This document shows positions 7,920-17,557 of a DNA stretch of 64,000 nucleotides, piece by piece. The notes beneath the pieces were generated by a model, which saw nothing but the letters and a program-made list of their open reading frames with translations, did no database searches and was not told the DNA's origin. Origin of the DNA: Candidatus Bathyarchaeota archaeon (lineage in GTDB: Archaea; Thermoproteota; Bathyarchaeia; TCS64); assembly GCA_026014875.1 (NCBI GenBank), contig JAOZHO010000015.1, positions 1 through 64,000 of the forward strand, read 5' to 3'. Position numbers and translations under genes: made by a program. Every line of letters starts with the position of its first letter. The stretch's first letter is position 1.

Positions 7920-9179
7920 TCACCTCAGGTCCCTGGGGTCCGTGATTACCCCCGTTACCGCTGAAGCCGCGGCGACCGCGGGAGAGGACAGGTAGACGAA
8001 TGCCTCGGGGCTTCCCTGCCTCCCCTGGAAGTTCCTGTTGGAGGTCGTCAACCCTACCTCGCCCGGTGCCAGGAGCCCTATGTGGCCCCCGAAGCAGGCT
8101 CCGCAGCTGGGGTTGCTGAACATCGCTCCCGCCTCGACGAGTGTCTTGATGATCCCTGCCTCGAGAGCGTCGAGGTATACTTCGTGGGATGCGGGGACGA
8201 CGAGGAGCCTTGTATCGGGGTTGATCTTCTTGCCCTTCAATATCGATGCGGCGACTTGGAGGTCCTCCAGCCGGCCGTTGGTGCACGAGCCTATGAAGGA
8301 CTGGTTGATCGCGGTGCCCGCGACCTCGCTGATGGGCTTCACGTTGTCCACCTTGTGAGGGCAGGCTATCTGGGGCTCCAGATCGTCCACAGGGACAGCC
8401 TGGACCATCCTGTACGAGGCGTCCTCATCGGCGAAGACGGGATCAAACACCCCGTCGGTCCTCTCCATTAGATAGGCGTATGTCTTCTCGTCGGGCTCCA
8501 CGATGCCGGCCTTTCCTCCGAGCTCGATGGCCATGTTGCACAGGGTCATCCTCCCGGAGACACTCATATCGGAGATGGTGTCCCCGTGGAACTCAAGGGC
8601 ATTATATGTGGCACCGTCAGCCCCGATGAGCCCAGCCGTCTTCAGGATCACGTCCTTCGGAGCCACGAGCTCGGGAAGTGCACCGTCGACCTGGACCTTG
8701 ATGGTCTCGGGGACCCTGAGCCATATCTTCCCGGTGGCAAGGATCGCCCCCATATCGGTGGAGCCGACACCTGTGGCGAAAGCGCCGAAAGCGCCATGAG
8801 TGCAGGTATGGGAGTCTGCGCCGATGACGAGATACCCGGGCTTGACGTGCCCTTTCTCGGGCAGCACCTGGTGACAGACCCCGGACTCGACGTCGTAGAA
8901 GTTTGTTATCTCCTGCTCCTTGACAAACGCTCGAATGTCTCGGTGGATCGTTGCGGCCATCAATGTTGAAGCGGGGGCGACGTGGTCCAGAATGGGGACG
9001 ATCTTGGTGTTGTCCCAGACCTTCTCCCGACCCATTGCCTTCATGGCTTTCACCGCCAGGATCGTGGTGAGGTCGGGCATCATCGCGACGTCGACCCGAG
9101 CTTTCACGATTTCCCCGGCGGAGGCCTCTTCTAATCCTGAGGCTCTGGCGAGGATTTTTTCCGAGATGGTCTTACCCAT
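7920..9179 (-). CDS. leuC: 3-isopropylmalate dehydratase large subunit
   Basis: About 419 residues of the archaeal LeuC/HacA-type aconitase family. It shows VIGADSHTCTHGAFGAFATG, and the three [4Fe-4S] cysteines occur at SFIGSCTNGR and NPSCGACFGG near the C-terminus. The ATG at 9179 (MGKTISEKILARASG) matches the usual family start. An ATG seven codons upstream (9200) would overlap leuA by 14 bases. It works with the small subunit encoded next. Confidence 0.93.
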   Translation of the reverse strand: MGKTISEKILARASGLEEASAGEIVKARVDVAMMPDLTTILAVKAMKAMGREKVWDNTKIVPILDHVAPASTLMAATIHRDIRAFVKEQEITNFYDVESGVCHQVLPEKGHVKPGYLVIGADSHTCTHGAFGAFATGVGSTDMGAILATGKIWLRVPETIKVQVDGALPELVAPKDVILKTAGLIGADGATYNALEFHGDTISDMSVSGRMTLCNMAIELGGKAGIVEPDEKTYAYLMERTDGVFDPVFADEDASYRMVQAVPVDDLEPQIACPHKVDNVKPISEVAGTAINQSFIGSCTNGRLEDLQVAASILKGKKINPDTRLLVVPASHEVYLDALEAGIIKTLVEAGAMFSNPSCGACFGGHIGLLAPGEVGLTTSNRNFQGRQGSPEAFVYLSSPAVAAASAVTGVITDPRDLR

Positions 9180-9186
9180 CCGATTT

Positions 9187-10737
9187 TCACTCGGTGACAT
9201 GATTTTCCTTGGAGAGGAGCCTGTTCATCCCTTTTAAGATTGCGTCCACGCTCGCCATCACGGTGTCCCCGCTCACACCGTTCGCGGTCACGAACTTCTC
9301 TCCCCGCTTGAGGTGAACGGTCACATCGGCTACCGCATCGGTGCCCCCGGTTATCGCCTTCATTGTGAACTTTTCTAATGTGATTTCGGCGAATCCGTTA
9401 ACGACGTTTCTGATGGCGTTGATCGCGGAGTCTATGGGGCCGTTGCCCACTCCCGAACCCGTGTACTCCTCGCCGTCCACGATGAGGGTGACGGAGGCCG
9501 TCGGGGTGATGGTGTTCCCGCTGACCACGAGGAGCTGCTTGAGCTTGACATAGTCCTCGTCCTTGAGGTCCATAACGTGCTTCGCTATAGCGTAGAGGTC
9601 CGCATCAGTCACTGCCTTACCTGTGTCCCCGAGCTTCTTCACCTCGGCCGCAATAGCCTTCAGCTGATCCCTGGAGGGGTCGAGACCCAAGTCCTCGATC
9701 ATGTTGGAGATCCCGTGCCTCCCTGCGTGCTTCCCGGCCACCAGCCTGCTCCTTTTACCGACGAACTCGGGGCTCAGGATCTCGTAGTTGCCCGAGTGGC
9801 TCAGGACCCCGTGTACGTGGATGCCGGCCTCGTGGGAGAACGCGTTGTCCCCGATGATGGGGGTGGAGGGGGGCATGTAGATGCCGCTGAGCCTCTGCAC
9901 GAGGGCTGACGTATCGGCAATCTTCTTGGTGTCGATCCCTGTGTCGATCTCGTACTGGGCAGCGAGGCAGACCACCACCTCCTCGAGGGATGTGTTTCCC
10001 GCCCTCTCCCCCAAGCCGTTGACGCAGACGTGGGCCTGCTCCGCACCCGCCTCTATGGCGGCGAGTGTGTTGGCGGTGGCCTGTCCAAGGTCGTTGTGGG
10101 CGTGGGCGCTGAGGGGGACCCGGGTCGAGGCTTTGAGCTCCTTGAAGAACTCGTAGGTCATCCGGGGGGTCATGACGCCGACGGTGTCCGGAATGTTCAG
10201 CATCTCGGCGCCGGCGTCCTCCGCTGCGTTGCAGATCTCGATGAGGTAGTTCATGTCGGTGCGGGTGGCGTCCTGGGGGCTGTACTCGACGAAGACGCCG
10301 TGCTCTTTGGCGTACTCGATGCCCTCAACCGTCTGCTTTAAGACTTCTTCCCTCGTGGTCTTCATCATCGTCTCGATGTGGAGGTCGCTGGTCGAGATGA
10401 ATATGTGAATGTAGGGCACATCGCATTTGAGGGCCCTGTCGATGTCCTCCCTGAGGGGCCTAGAGAGGGCCACAATCTGGGCGTCGAGGCCGAGAGCGGC
10501 TATCTTCTTGACGGACTCTGTCTCCCCCTTGGAGGTGATGGGAAATCCCGCCTCGATCCTGGGGACCCTCAACTCGTCGAGCTGTTGTGCTATCAGAATC
10601 TTCTCGTCGATGGTGTATGTGACACCGGGCATCTGTTCCCCGTCCCTGAGGGTGGTGTCGAATATCCACACTTTGTCAGGGGCGTGACGCTCCAGATCGG
10701 ACTTGTACTGGCTCAGATAGAATCCTTCTTCGCTCAT
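9187..10737 (-). CDS. leuA: 2-isopropylmalate synthase
   Basis: 516 residues. The HMGL-like TIM barrel has the DTTLRDGEQMPGV catalytic/metal motif near residue 27 and HAHNDLGQATANTLAAIEAGA with metal-binding histidines near 218. GDNAFSHEAGIHVHG follows near 295. The last about 130 residues form the LeuA dimer regulatory domain (GEEYTGSGVGNGPIDSAINAI), which in the family binds leucine for feedback inhibition. An SD-like GAGGTG lies 8 bases before the ATG. It is first in the leu operon. Citramalate synthase is the closest alternative; presence of leuB/C/D fits either use. Confidence 0.92.
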   Translation of the reverse strand: MSEEGFYLSQYKSDLERHAPDKVWIFDTTLRDGEQMPGVTYTIDEKILIAQQLDELRVPRIEAGFPITSKGETESVKKIAALGLDAQIVALSRPLREDIDRALKCDVPYIHIFISTSDLHIETMMKTTREEVLKQTVEGIEYAKEHGVFVEYSPQDATRTDMNYLIEICNAAEDAGAEMLNIPDTVGVMTPRMTYEFFKELKASTRVPLSAHAHNDLGQATANTLAAIEAGAEQAHVCVNGLGERAGNTSLEEVVVCLAAQYEIDTGIDTKKIADTSALVQRLSGIYMPPSTPIIGDNAFSHEAGIHVHGVLSHSGNYEILSPEFVGKRSRLVAGKHAGRHGISNMIEDLGLDPSRDQLKAIAAEVKKLGDTGKAVTDADLYAIAKHVMDLKDEDYVKLKQLLVVSGNTITPTASVTLIVDGEEYTGSGVGNGPIDSAINAIRNVVNGFAEITLEKFTMKAITGGTDAVADVTVHLKRGEKFVTANGVSGDTVMASVDAILKGMNRLLSKENHVTE

Positions 10738-10820
10738 CTAGGACACCTCGAATTGACCAAAAAGTCCTCTTCTCACGCTAATAACCATTATGAGCAAGGA
10801 ATGTTGCGCATGCTGGCTAA

Positions 10821-10830
10821 GTTTAAATTG
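10821..10830 (-). promoter_or_regulatory. Probable promoter (TATA box) of the leu operon
   Basis: The minus strand reads CAATTTAAAC about 85 bases before the leuA start, placing transcription near 10797 with a leader of about 60 bases. The leader contains a GCGCATGC element. No attenuator-like peptide was seen. Confidence 0.35.
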
Positions 10831-10932
10831 TGGACGATTTGAAGAAAAATTCGATATGATTCTATTAAATTGGCATCAATAATACGCCGGATATTATAAA
10901 AAGGGAGGAAAAGTAAGAAAATATTTATTCGT

Positions 10933-11292
10933 TTATTCTCTTATGATTTGCTCGGTTTGGGGGAAGATTGTTTTTAGTTTATCGTTGATCGACCTAACGA
11001 CGTAAGCAGAGAACTCGTCTCTATTCATGTTAGGAAAATAGACTCTATGGTGACCGCCTTTGCCGGTTCTTTCCTCGTATGTTAGTATCTCTTCTTCCAC
11101 GAGGTCGTTGAGGAAGAAGATGACTGATGCCCTGGATTTGCTTTCGCTTGTGTCCTGTAGATATTGGTGGGCTTTGTTGGAATTTACTCCTATTCGTTGA
11201 TGTTCGTTTATTTCCCATATCCACTCAAGCAGGAGCGCCTGATACGGTTTGAACAGAGTTTCCAATCCTTCCTGTTTAGTGTCAAATTTCAT
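10933..11292 (-). CDS. Winged-helix (BlaI/PadR-like) DNA-binding protein
   Basis: 119 residues with the pattern of archaeal winged-helix repressors: YQALLLEWIWEINEHQRIGVNSNKAHQYL as the first helices, SRASVIFFLNDLVEEEILTYEERTGKGGHHRVYF as recognition helix and wing, and a C-terminal helix for dimerisation. The gene and its flanks are clearly more AT-rich than the leu and acyl-CoA genes around it, a possible sign of separate origin. The target is unknown. An inverted repeat at 11401-11417 upstream is a candidate binding site. Confidence 0.65.
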   Translation of the reverse strand: MKFDTKQEGLETLFKPYQALLLEWIWEINEHQRIGVNSNKAHQYLQDTSESKSRASVIFFLNDLVEEEILTYEERTGKGGHHRVYFPNMNRDEFSAYVVRSINDKLKTIFPQTEQIIRE

Positions 11293-11400
11293 TATATCGA
11301 GACTCGGATTTGAGATAAATAAACCTTGTCATTTAGTAGTTAATGTTACTTATGATTTCATGTAAATTTAGTCTCTATATGTTAAAAAGTAGTTTAGCTT

Positions 11401-11417
11401 ACAGAAGAAACTTCTGT
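11401..11417. promoter_or_regulatory. Perfect 7-bp inverted repeat in an AT-rich intergenic region
   Basis: ACAGAAG-AAA-CTTCTGT is a perfect dyad with a 3-base centre, about 109 bases before the winged-helix gene and about 100 after the acyl-CoA dehydrogenase stop. TTTTAT follows on the plus strand. It may be an operator or a structure in the dehydrogenase mRNA tail. Confidence 0.3.
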
Positions 11418-11519
11418 TTTATAGGGAATTCACACTAATATTACACAATTTGTAAAAAGTAAAGGTAAATGAAGAGAAAAAAGAACGGAGTTAAGAGATG
11501 GATCAGCAAAAAATAAGGG

Positions 11520-12725
11520 TTATCTCCGTGTCCACTCTCGACCCAGAGTCTCCCTGGCGATAACGATCTTCTGGATGTTGGCTGTGCCTTCTGCCCCGAT
11601 GCAGTAGCTCATTACTCCTCGGATCCCCATCTCGAGGGGACACTCCTTGGTGTAGCCGTAGGCTCCCATCCAAAGCATCACCCGTCTAAATATGTCGAGG
11701 GCGTGATGGGGTGCAAGATACTTGCACATCGCAATGTATTTGGAGACTTCGAGAGGTGTGAAGGTTCCGTGCTGGTACTTCTGGTCCATCATCCAAGCCG
11801 TCTTGTAGATGAGCAGCTTGATGGCCTCGTGGTGAGCGGCCATGTCAGCGAGGTCGAACTGGACCCCCTGGTATTTGGCGATGGGCTGCCCGAATACATG
11901 GCGCTCCTTGATGTAGTCCATCCCGATCTCCATGGCCCTCTCGGCGGCACCGATGCAGCTCGCCGAGACCAAGACCCTAGCGGCGTCGAAGCCCTCCATC
12001 GTGAGGTAGAAGCCCCGGCCGGTCTCCCCGAGCTGGTACTCTTCGGGGACCTTGACGTCGGTCATCTTGAACCCTCCTGTGCTGATGGCCATCCTTCCGT
12101 AGTTGTCGAACCGTTTGGAGACTTCGACTCCCTCTAAGTCCAGGGGGAGGTAGACGGCGGACATACCCCTGTGCCCTTGAGACCGGTCGTTGAACCCCGT
12201 GACGAAGTACCCGCCCCCCATCTGCTGGCACTCGTGCGTGCCGCTGATGTAGGTCTTCTCGCCGTTGAGGGTCCAGTTGCCTTCGCCCTTAACGAATGTG
12301 GTCTGGTAACCTGAGACATCCGAGCCTCCACCCGGCTCAGTGACTCCGATCCCGATGAAGCCCTCTCCCCGGGCCGCCTGCCTGAGGCAGATATCCCGGA
12401 CCACATCCTGGCAGTACTTATCCACGACAAAACCCCAGCTCGCCTGGACGAGGAAGAAGACAGGCAGAGAGACAGAGATGTCTGCATAGCCCAGCTCCTC
12501 CGCCGCGATGGTGGCGGTAACCCAGTCCGCCCCGGCGCCCCCGTGGTCTTCGGGGAGGGTCATGCAGAGTAGGCCCAGGTCCCCGAGCCCGCGGATGAGG
12601 TCTTTACCAAGCGTGTGGTTGGTGTCGTTTTCCCTCACCCTCTCCAGGGGGAGGTTCTTGGCCAGCCATTCCCGGATGGCCTCACGGAACAGATCCTGTT
12701 CCTCAGTGAAAGAGAAATCGATCAA
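11520..12725 (-). CDS. Acyl-CoA dehydrogenase
   Basis: 401 residues, a normal length for this FAD enzyme. The N-terminal helical domain begins FSFTEEQDLFREAIREWL. The FAD/substrate region is seen at GIGVTEPGGGSDVSG and GEKTYISG, and the C-terminal helical domain includes GMDYIKERHVFGQPIAKYQGVQFDLADMA (two parts). The catalytic glutamate is present in CIGAEGTANIQKIVI. It introduces the alpha-beta double bond in acyl-CoA and passes electrons to ETF, encoded 3 kb away. Translation starts at TTG with a GGTGA SD. Chain length or branched substrate cannot be told. Confidence 0.92.
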   Translation of the reverse strand: MIDFSFTEEQDLFREAIREWLAKNLPLERVRENDTNHTLGKDLIRGLGDLGLLCMTLPEDHGGAGADWVTATIAAEELGYADISVSLPVFFLVQASWGFVVDKYCQDVVRDICLRQAARGEGFIGIGVTEPGGGSDVSGYQTTFVKGEGNWTLNGEKTYISGTHECQQMGGGYFVTGFNDRSQGHRGMSAVYLPLDLEGVEVSKRFDNYGRMAISTGGFKMTDVKVPEEYQLGETGRGFYLTMEGFDAARVLVSASCIGAAERAMEIGMDYIKERHVFGQPIAKYQGVQFDLADMAAHHEAIKLLIYKTAWMMDQKYQHGTFTPLEVSKYIAMCKYLAPHHALDIFRRVMLWMGAYGYTKECPLEMGIRGVMSYCIGAEGTANIQKIVIARETLGREWTRR

Positions 12726-12853
12726 ACTAATTCACCTTTCTCAGGATATACTGATACAAGCTTTATTAAAAGTCTGATACCGTCCACGAGATGACTCGAT
12801 ATCCACCCGGAAGGCCTTATACGGTTATACCCCAAGGTTTCCCCGTGAAGCGC

Positions 12854-14026
12854 ATGAGCAAAATAATGGTCCTAGGATGCGGCCTCATGGGGCCCACCAT
12901 CGCTCGAGACTGCGCCGAGAGCGGCGAGGTCTCCAAGGTCGTGATAGGGGACATCGATGAAAAAAAGCTGGAGAAGGCCGAGAAGAGCATCGCCAACCCG
13001 AAGCTCGAGACGGCCAAGCTCAGCGTCACCGATCACGAGGGACTCGTTGAACGTTTGAAGGGATTCGACGTCGTCGTGAACGCCACCGCCTCGAGGTTCG
13101 CATTGGGCGTGCTGGAGGCGGCGATGGAGGCGGGCGTCAACGTCGTGGATCTCTCAGGTGGCGTGTACCCCCTGGAAGGGGAGATATACGGAAAAGTCGA
13201 AGCGGCGGGCATCACTGCGATCCCCGGGTGCGGAGTCGACCCAGGCCTCATCGACATCGTCTCCGGGTACGGGATGGACCTCATGGACGAGGTGGAGGGG
13301 GTCTACTTCGCCTGCGGAGGCTTACCCAAAGATCCGGAGCCTCCGTTGGATTACAAGATCGTGTTCGGGGGGACCCGTATGCCCATCCGCCCCGGGAAGG
13401 TCCCCGTGATCCTGGAGGGCGAGAGGGTCCAGGTTGACAGGTACGACGATCTGGAGCCGGTCTACATCGAGGGGTTGAAGGATATGGAGGCGTTCTACGA
13501 TGGGTTCCCCTCCTCCCTCCTCGTGCTGTGCGAGGAGCGGGGCGTCAAGACATTCAAGGCGAAGACCATCAGGTACGAGGGGTTCGTCGACAAGCTCATG
13601 TTCCTCCTGGACCTTGGGGTAATTGGAGACGCCCCCGTGGAATATGGGGGTCAAAAGATCGTCCCCCTCGACTTCTTCCACGAGCTCATCTATCCCATCG
13701 TAAAGTTCGACGAGGAAGAAGGAGACAGAGACATCACCGTCCTCCTGGTAAGGGTTGAAGGGAAGAAAGGAGACTCGGAAATCGCCGTCAACTACGAGAT
13801 GGTTGACTACTACGACGAGGAGAAGGGAGTCACGTCCATGGCCAAGACCACGGGATACACCGCCGCCCTCATCGCCCGGATGCTGGCCAGGGGAAACATC
13901 AAAGAGAAGGGTATCCACTGGCCCGTGAGGCTGATACGAGGAGAACTCTTCGATGAACTCATGAGGGGCCTCAGGGAGAGGGGAGTGGAGGTCACCGAGA
14001 ACATCCTCAAAATCACAGATCTCTGA
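12854..14026 (+). CDS. Saccharopine dehydrogenase-like oxidoreductase
   Basis: About 390 residues. The N-terminus is a Rossmann fold (KIMVLGCGLMGPTIARDCAESG). It continues with the family pattern of substrate-domain residues (GCGVDPGLIDIVSGYG, then YEGFVDKLMFLLDLGVI). Relatives include saccharopine dehydrogenase and lysine 6-dehydrogenase. The ATG at 12854 is preferred because the frame upstream (MTRYPPGRPY) is not family-like. It is followed 46 bases later by a polysaccharide-deacetylase gene on the same strand. The substrate is unknown. Confidence 0.8.
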   Translation: MSKIMVLGCGLMGPTIARDCAESGEVSKVVIGDIDEKKLEKAEKSIANPKLETAKLSVTDHEGLVERLKGFDVVVNATASRFALGVLEAAMEAGVNVVDLSGGVYPLEGEIYGKVEAAGITAIPGCGVDPGLIDIVSGYGMDLMDEVEGVYFACGGLPKDPEPPLDYKIVFGGTRMPIRPGKVPVILEGERVQVDRYDDLEPVYIEGLKDMEAFYDGFPSSLLVLCEERGVKTFKAKTIRYEGFVDKLMFLLDLGVIGDAPVEYGGQKIVPLDFFHELIYPIVKFDEEEGDRDITVLLVRVEGKKGDSEIAVNYEMVDYYDEEKGVTSMAKTTGYTAALIARMLARGNIKEKGIHWPVRLIRGELFDELMRGLRERGVEVTENILKITDL

Positions 14027-14072
14027 CCAACACCATCAAATAGATGCCGAGAATACGAGAAGCGGTGATCAC

Positions 14073-14855
14073 ATGGATTTCTGGCCTGAAGGATACAGGT
14101 GCTGCGTGAACATCAGCTTCGACTACGACTCCAACAGCGCCCTGATGAGGCGCGCGCCCCTCGACATCGTGGCCCAGAGCCGGGGCAGATTCGCCCCCAA
14201 CGTGGCCATCCCCCGGATACTGGACCTCCTCGACAAGCACGAGATACCCGCCACTTTCTTCACACCGGGATGGACCGTAGACCAGTTCACCGAATCCGTC
14301 GAGGACATCGTGGGCAAGGGCCACGAGCTCGCAGCCCACGGATACCTCCACGAGAGGCTCGCCGAGATATCCAAGGAGGCCGAGGAGAGCGTATTCCAGA
14401 GGGGGCTCGAAGCCTTCGAGAAGGTGGGTGTGAAGCCCGTGGGCTTCAGGGCGCCCTACTGGCTCATCAGCGACAGGACCCTGAAGCTCGTCCAGAGACT
14501 GGGATTCAAGTACGACTCCAACATGATGGACTCCGACATGCCCTACATGCTGAAGTGGAGGGGGAAGGAGACGGGGCTCGTGGAGCTCCCCGTGGAGTGG
14601 ATGCTCGACGACTGGCCCCAGTTCGAGACCCACCGCAGGAGCCCTGAGGCGGCATACGCCGTCTGGAAACCCGAGTTCGAGGGCCTATACGAGCTCGGGA
14701 GATACTTCGGCCTCACCTGCCACCCCCAGGCCATCGGGCGCATCTCCAGAATCAACATGTTGGACAAGCTGTTAACCGAGATGAAGGCGAAGGGCGACGT
14801 CTGGTTCGCCTCATGCAAAGACATCGCTGATTGGACCCGTAAAAAGCTGGCATGA
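14073..14855 (+). CDS. Polysaccharide deacetylase family (NodB/PuuE-like) hydrolase
   Basis: 260 residues. The NodB-type catalytic sites are visible: SFDYDS near residue 16 (catalytic base aspartate), ELAAHGYLHERL near residue 86 (two metal histidines), FRAPYW near residue 124, and a histidine in TCHPQ near residue 216. There is no signal peptide, so it acts in the cytoplasm. In cytoplasmic members the substrate is often a small amide (as in PuuE, allantoinase-like) rather than a polymer. It probably forms an operon with the upstream dehydrogenase-like gene. Confidence 0.82.
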   Translation: MDFWPEGYRCCVNISFDYDSNSALMRRAPLDIVAQSRGRFAPNVAIPRILDLLDKHEIPATFFTPGWTVDQFTESVEDIVGKGHELAAHGYLHERLAEISKEAEESVFQRGLEAFEKVGVKPVGFRAPYWLISDRTLKLVQRLGFKYDSNMMDSDMPYMLKWRGKETGLVELPVEWMLDDWPQFETHRRSPEAAYAVWKPEFEGLYELGRYFGLTCHPQAIGRISRINMLDKLLTEMKAKGDVWFASCKDIADWTRKKLA

Positions 14856-15638
14856 CTATCCTAGCCTCTCCTTGAGCCGGGAGACCAGGATCGGCAGAGA
14901 CTCCCCAGAGGGCGCCCTCACCGTCACGTCGCAGACCCCGCTCAGCTCCGACTCCCTTGGGTTGAACTCTATGAGGACACCGCCGTTCCTCTTCACGTTG
15001 ATGGGCAGCGCCGCCGCCGGGAAGACCATCGCCGATGTCCCTATGACCAGCATGCAGTCGGAGCGATCCGCCTCGGCCAGGCACGTGTTCAGCGTCGGGA
15101 CGGGGATGGGCTCCCCGAACATCACGGTGTCGTTCTTAATCACTCCGCCGCAGGAGGGGCATCTCGGGGGAAGCTCTGAGACATCGAATCCCTCAACGGG
15201 GTATCGCGTATTGCAGTTTATGCAGCGGAGTTTGTGGACGTTGCCGTGGATCTCGTGGACATTGATGCTTCCGGCCGCTATGTGGAGGTTGTCGATGTTC
15301 TGGGTAATCAGGCTCTTCAGGACCCCCATCTCCTCCAACTCGGAGAGGGCGAGATGCCCAGGATTGGGCTGAGCCTCGTGCATCGATCTTCCGAAACCTC
15401 GCCTCCTCTCCGGATCGAGGCGCCTCTCCCAGTAGCCCTTCGGATCCTCCATGAACCTGGTATAACCGTCCATGGGGGGCTCGCCCCTCTCAGTCCAGAG
15501 CCCGTCTGGTCCCCTGAAGGGGCGGATGCCGCTCTCCACGGAGACCCCTGCTCCCGTCAACGCCACAACGTATTCAGCCGAGAGGATCAGCGCAGCGGCT
15601 TCATGGATAGCCCTCTCGAGATCATTGTCCTTGGCCAA
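14856..15638 (-). CDS. NAD-dependent protein deacylase, Sir2 family
   Basis: About 260 residues, starting at TTG (LAKDNDLERAIHEAA). Sirtuin motifs are complete: GAGVSVESGIRPFRG (NAD binding), TQNIDNLH, the catalytic histidine in EIHGNVH, the zinc cysteines CINC and CPSC, and VIGTSAMVFPAA. It removes acyl groups from lysine using NAD. It lies directly downstream of etfA on the same strand, inside an acyl-CoA oxidation region. An open frame running farther upstream overlaps etfA and is not real. Confidence 0.92.
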   Translation of the reverse strand: MAKDNDLERAIHEAAALILSAEYVVALTGAGVSVESGIRPFRGPDGLWTERGEPPMDGYTRFMEDPKGYWERRLDPERRRGFGRSMHEAQPNPGHLALSELEEMGVLKSLITQNIDNLHIAAGSINVHEIHGNVHKLRCINCNTRYPVEGFDVSELPPRCPSCGGVIKNDTVMFGEPIPVPTLNTCLAEADRSDCMLVIGTSAMVFPAAALPINVKRNGGVLIEFNPRESELSGVCDVTVRAPSGESLPILVSRLKERLG

Positions 15639-15676
15639 TTTCGTCGTGTAATATTCTAAAAAGGGATAGAAAAGGT

Positions 15677-16633
15677 CTACCCGAGCTTTTCTTTGAGGGC
15701 CTTGATCAGGGCGGGGAGCACTGTGTAGAGATCCCCTACGATGGAGTAATCGGAGATCTCGTGGATGTTGGCGTTCTCGTCCTCGTTTATGGCGACGAGG
15801 ATCTGCGAGTTCCTGATGCCGGCTGCGTGCTGAATAGTACCCGAGATACCGCAAGCCAGGTAGAGCTTCGGTGAGACTTTCCGGCCGCTGATCCCGATCC
15901 AATCATCCATCCAACCCATGTCAGCCGAAATGGGCCTCGAGCATCCCACTTTCGCCCCTAAGACTTCCGCCAGCTCCTCCAGGATTTTCAGGTCCTCCTT
16001 AGCTTTGAATCCCCTTCCCGCTGAGACGATGATGGGGGCGCCCTCAAGGTCCACGTCCCCCTTCGTTTTCTCCCTCCTCTCGACGACCTTGACTCTCGGC
16101 TCGGGGATCGACACATCGAGTGTGACAATTTCGCCAACTCCCTCACCCGGCTCTGGCGCCTCGAACGCCCTCGAAGGGATGGTGACGATGTGAGGGGCCC
16201 TCCTGCTGACCTCGGTGGCTATCGTTGAGCCCGCATACGTGAGTCGCTCGCTAACTAGATTGCCCTCCTCGTCCACCTCGAGGGTCATGCATTCAGTCAT
16301 GCAGCCCGTATCCAGAGCAGCGGCTACCCGAGCGGCCAGCTCCTTCCCCCTCTTCGTGGCCCCAATGAGTATTATCCCTGGATCGGAGGCTTCTACTGCC
16401 TTCAGGAAGGCCGCCTTGTAGGCCTCGACGCTGAAATGCTCGAATCCGGGACCGTCAGCGACCAATGTTTTCTTGGAACCATATTGAGCCAGTTCTCCGG
16501 AATCAGAGATGTTCGAGCCCACGAGCAGTGCGTTCAGTTCTCCGCCTAGGCTATCCGCGAGTTCCTTTCCCTTCCCAAGGAGCTGGATCAGAAGCTCTCT
16601 GTCCTCGGAGAATGCCAGAACGTTCTGAGCCAT
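15677..16633 (-). CDS. etfA: Electron transfer flavoprotein alpha subunit
   Basis: About 318 residues. The C-terminal FAD-binding domain is clear: IIVSAGRGFKAKEDLKILEELAEVLGA, ACGISGTIQHAAGI and INEDENANIHEISDYSIVGDL. The N-terminal domain is the usual Rossmann-like ETF fold. It accepts electrons from acyl-CoA dehydrogenase. The ATG at 16633 (MAQNVLAFSED) is preferred; it lies just after the end of etfB. No ETF:quinone oxidoreductase gene is in the window. Confidence 0.93.
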   Translation of the reverse strand: MAQNVLAFSEDRELLIQLLGKGKELADSLGGELNALLVGSNISDSGELAQYGSKKTLVADGPGFEHFSVEAYKAAFLKAVEASDPGIILIGATKRGKELAARVAAALDTGCMTECMTLEVDEEGNLVSERLTYAGSTIATEVSRRAPHIVTIPSRAFEAPEPGEGVGEIVTLDVSIPEPRVKVVERREKTKGDVDLEGAPIIVSAGRGFKAKEDLKILEELAEVLGAKVGCSRPISADMGWMDDWIGISGRKVSPKLYLACGISGTIQHAAGIRNSQILVAINEDENANIHEISDYSIVGDLYTVLPALIKALKEKLG

Positions 16634-16638
16634 CGCGC

Positions 16639-17430
16639 TCACCTCTCTAGCACCCCCTCGGAGACGATGGCCTCGGCTAGCTGCGCTGCAGCATCTTCAA
16701 CGGTATCGGCTTTGATGACTATCCGTTTCCTGTCGACCTTGGGGGCCATGACGTTCAGTATCTCCACGGAGGATGAGGCTTTGACCTCCTCCGCGGATAG
16801 GCCCACAGCCTCGGCGTCCCACTCCTCGGTGGGCTTCCTCTTCGCCTTCATGATGTTCATGAGGGAGGGGATCCTAGGCTCGTTGACCTCCCTCACCACG
16901 GCCACCACCGCGGGGAGGTCAACCTCCACGACCTCGTCCACATCCTCCAGGTCCCTCACGGCCCTGAGAGCCCCCTCTCCGAGCTCGATCTCTTTGACGT
17001 ATGTCACCTGGGGGAGATCCAGGAGCTCCGCAAGCCTCGGAATTACCTGAGCGGAGAGGCTGTCGAGAGTCATCTCCCCTCCGATGATAAGATCATAATC
17101 CCCTATCTTCTCTACCGCGGCCTTCAGCACTTTGGAGGTCGCCAGAGCGTCGACTCCTGCCAGCGCCTCGTCGTTGATTATGTACGCCGCATCAGCGCCC
17201 ATGGCTAGAGCCGCGAGGAGAGCAACCCTCGTCCCCGATCCGCCCATGGAGAGGGCTATGACCTCCCCCTCGCCGGACTCTTTCAGCTGGATGGCCGTCT
17301 CGAGGGCCCGCTTGTCGAGCTCACTTATTCTCCTCTTGACGCCCTCGGTCACGGGCTGCCTCGTTTCGGGGTCGACCTTCATCTCGGTGAGATCGACGAT
17401 GTCCTTCAACAGTACGATAATACGCGCCAA
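16639..17430 (-). CDS. etfB: Electron transfer flavoprotein beta subunit
   Basis: 263 residues. It shows the beta-subunit pattern: an opening LLKDIVDLTEMKVDPETRQP, the YDLIIGGEMTLDSLSAQVIPRLAELL segment (two parts), and the signature region near VDLPAVVAVVREVNEPRIPS. It forms a heterodimer with EtfA, encoded immediately downstream. Its start faces the 3-hydroxyacyl-CoA dehydrogenase across a 127-base divergent promoter region. Confidence 0.93.
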   Translation of the reverse strand: MARIIVLLKDIVDLTEMKVDPETRQPVTEGVKRRISELDKRALETAIQLKESGEGEVIALSMGGSGTRVALLAALAMGADAAYIINDEALAGVDALATSKVLKAAVEKIGDYDLIIGGEMTLDSLSAQVIPRLAELLDLPQVTYVKEIELGEGALRAVRDLEDVDEVVEVDLPAVVAVVREVNEPRIPSLMNIMKAKRKPTEEWDAEAVGLSAEEVKASSSVEILNVMAPKVDRKRIVIKADTVEDAAAQLAEAIVSEGVLER

Positions 17431-17557
17431 TATGTTGTCTCCTGAACAGGTTGAATACCCGAGGGAATATTATTAACATTTATTCGAAAACGTCCAGCTA
17501 ATTCCCCTGATTCTGATAAATGCTTTAAACATCGGGAGACAACCTCCAAAGATTCTA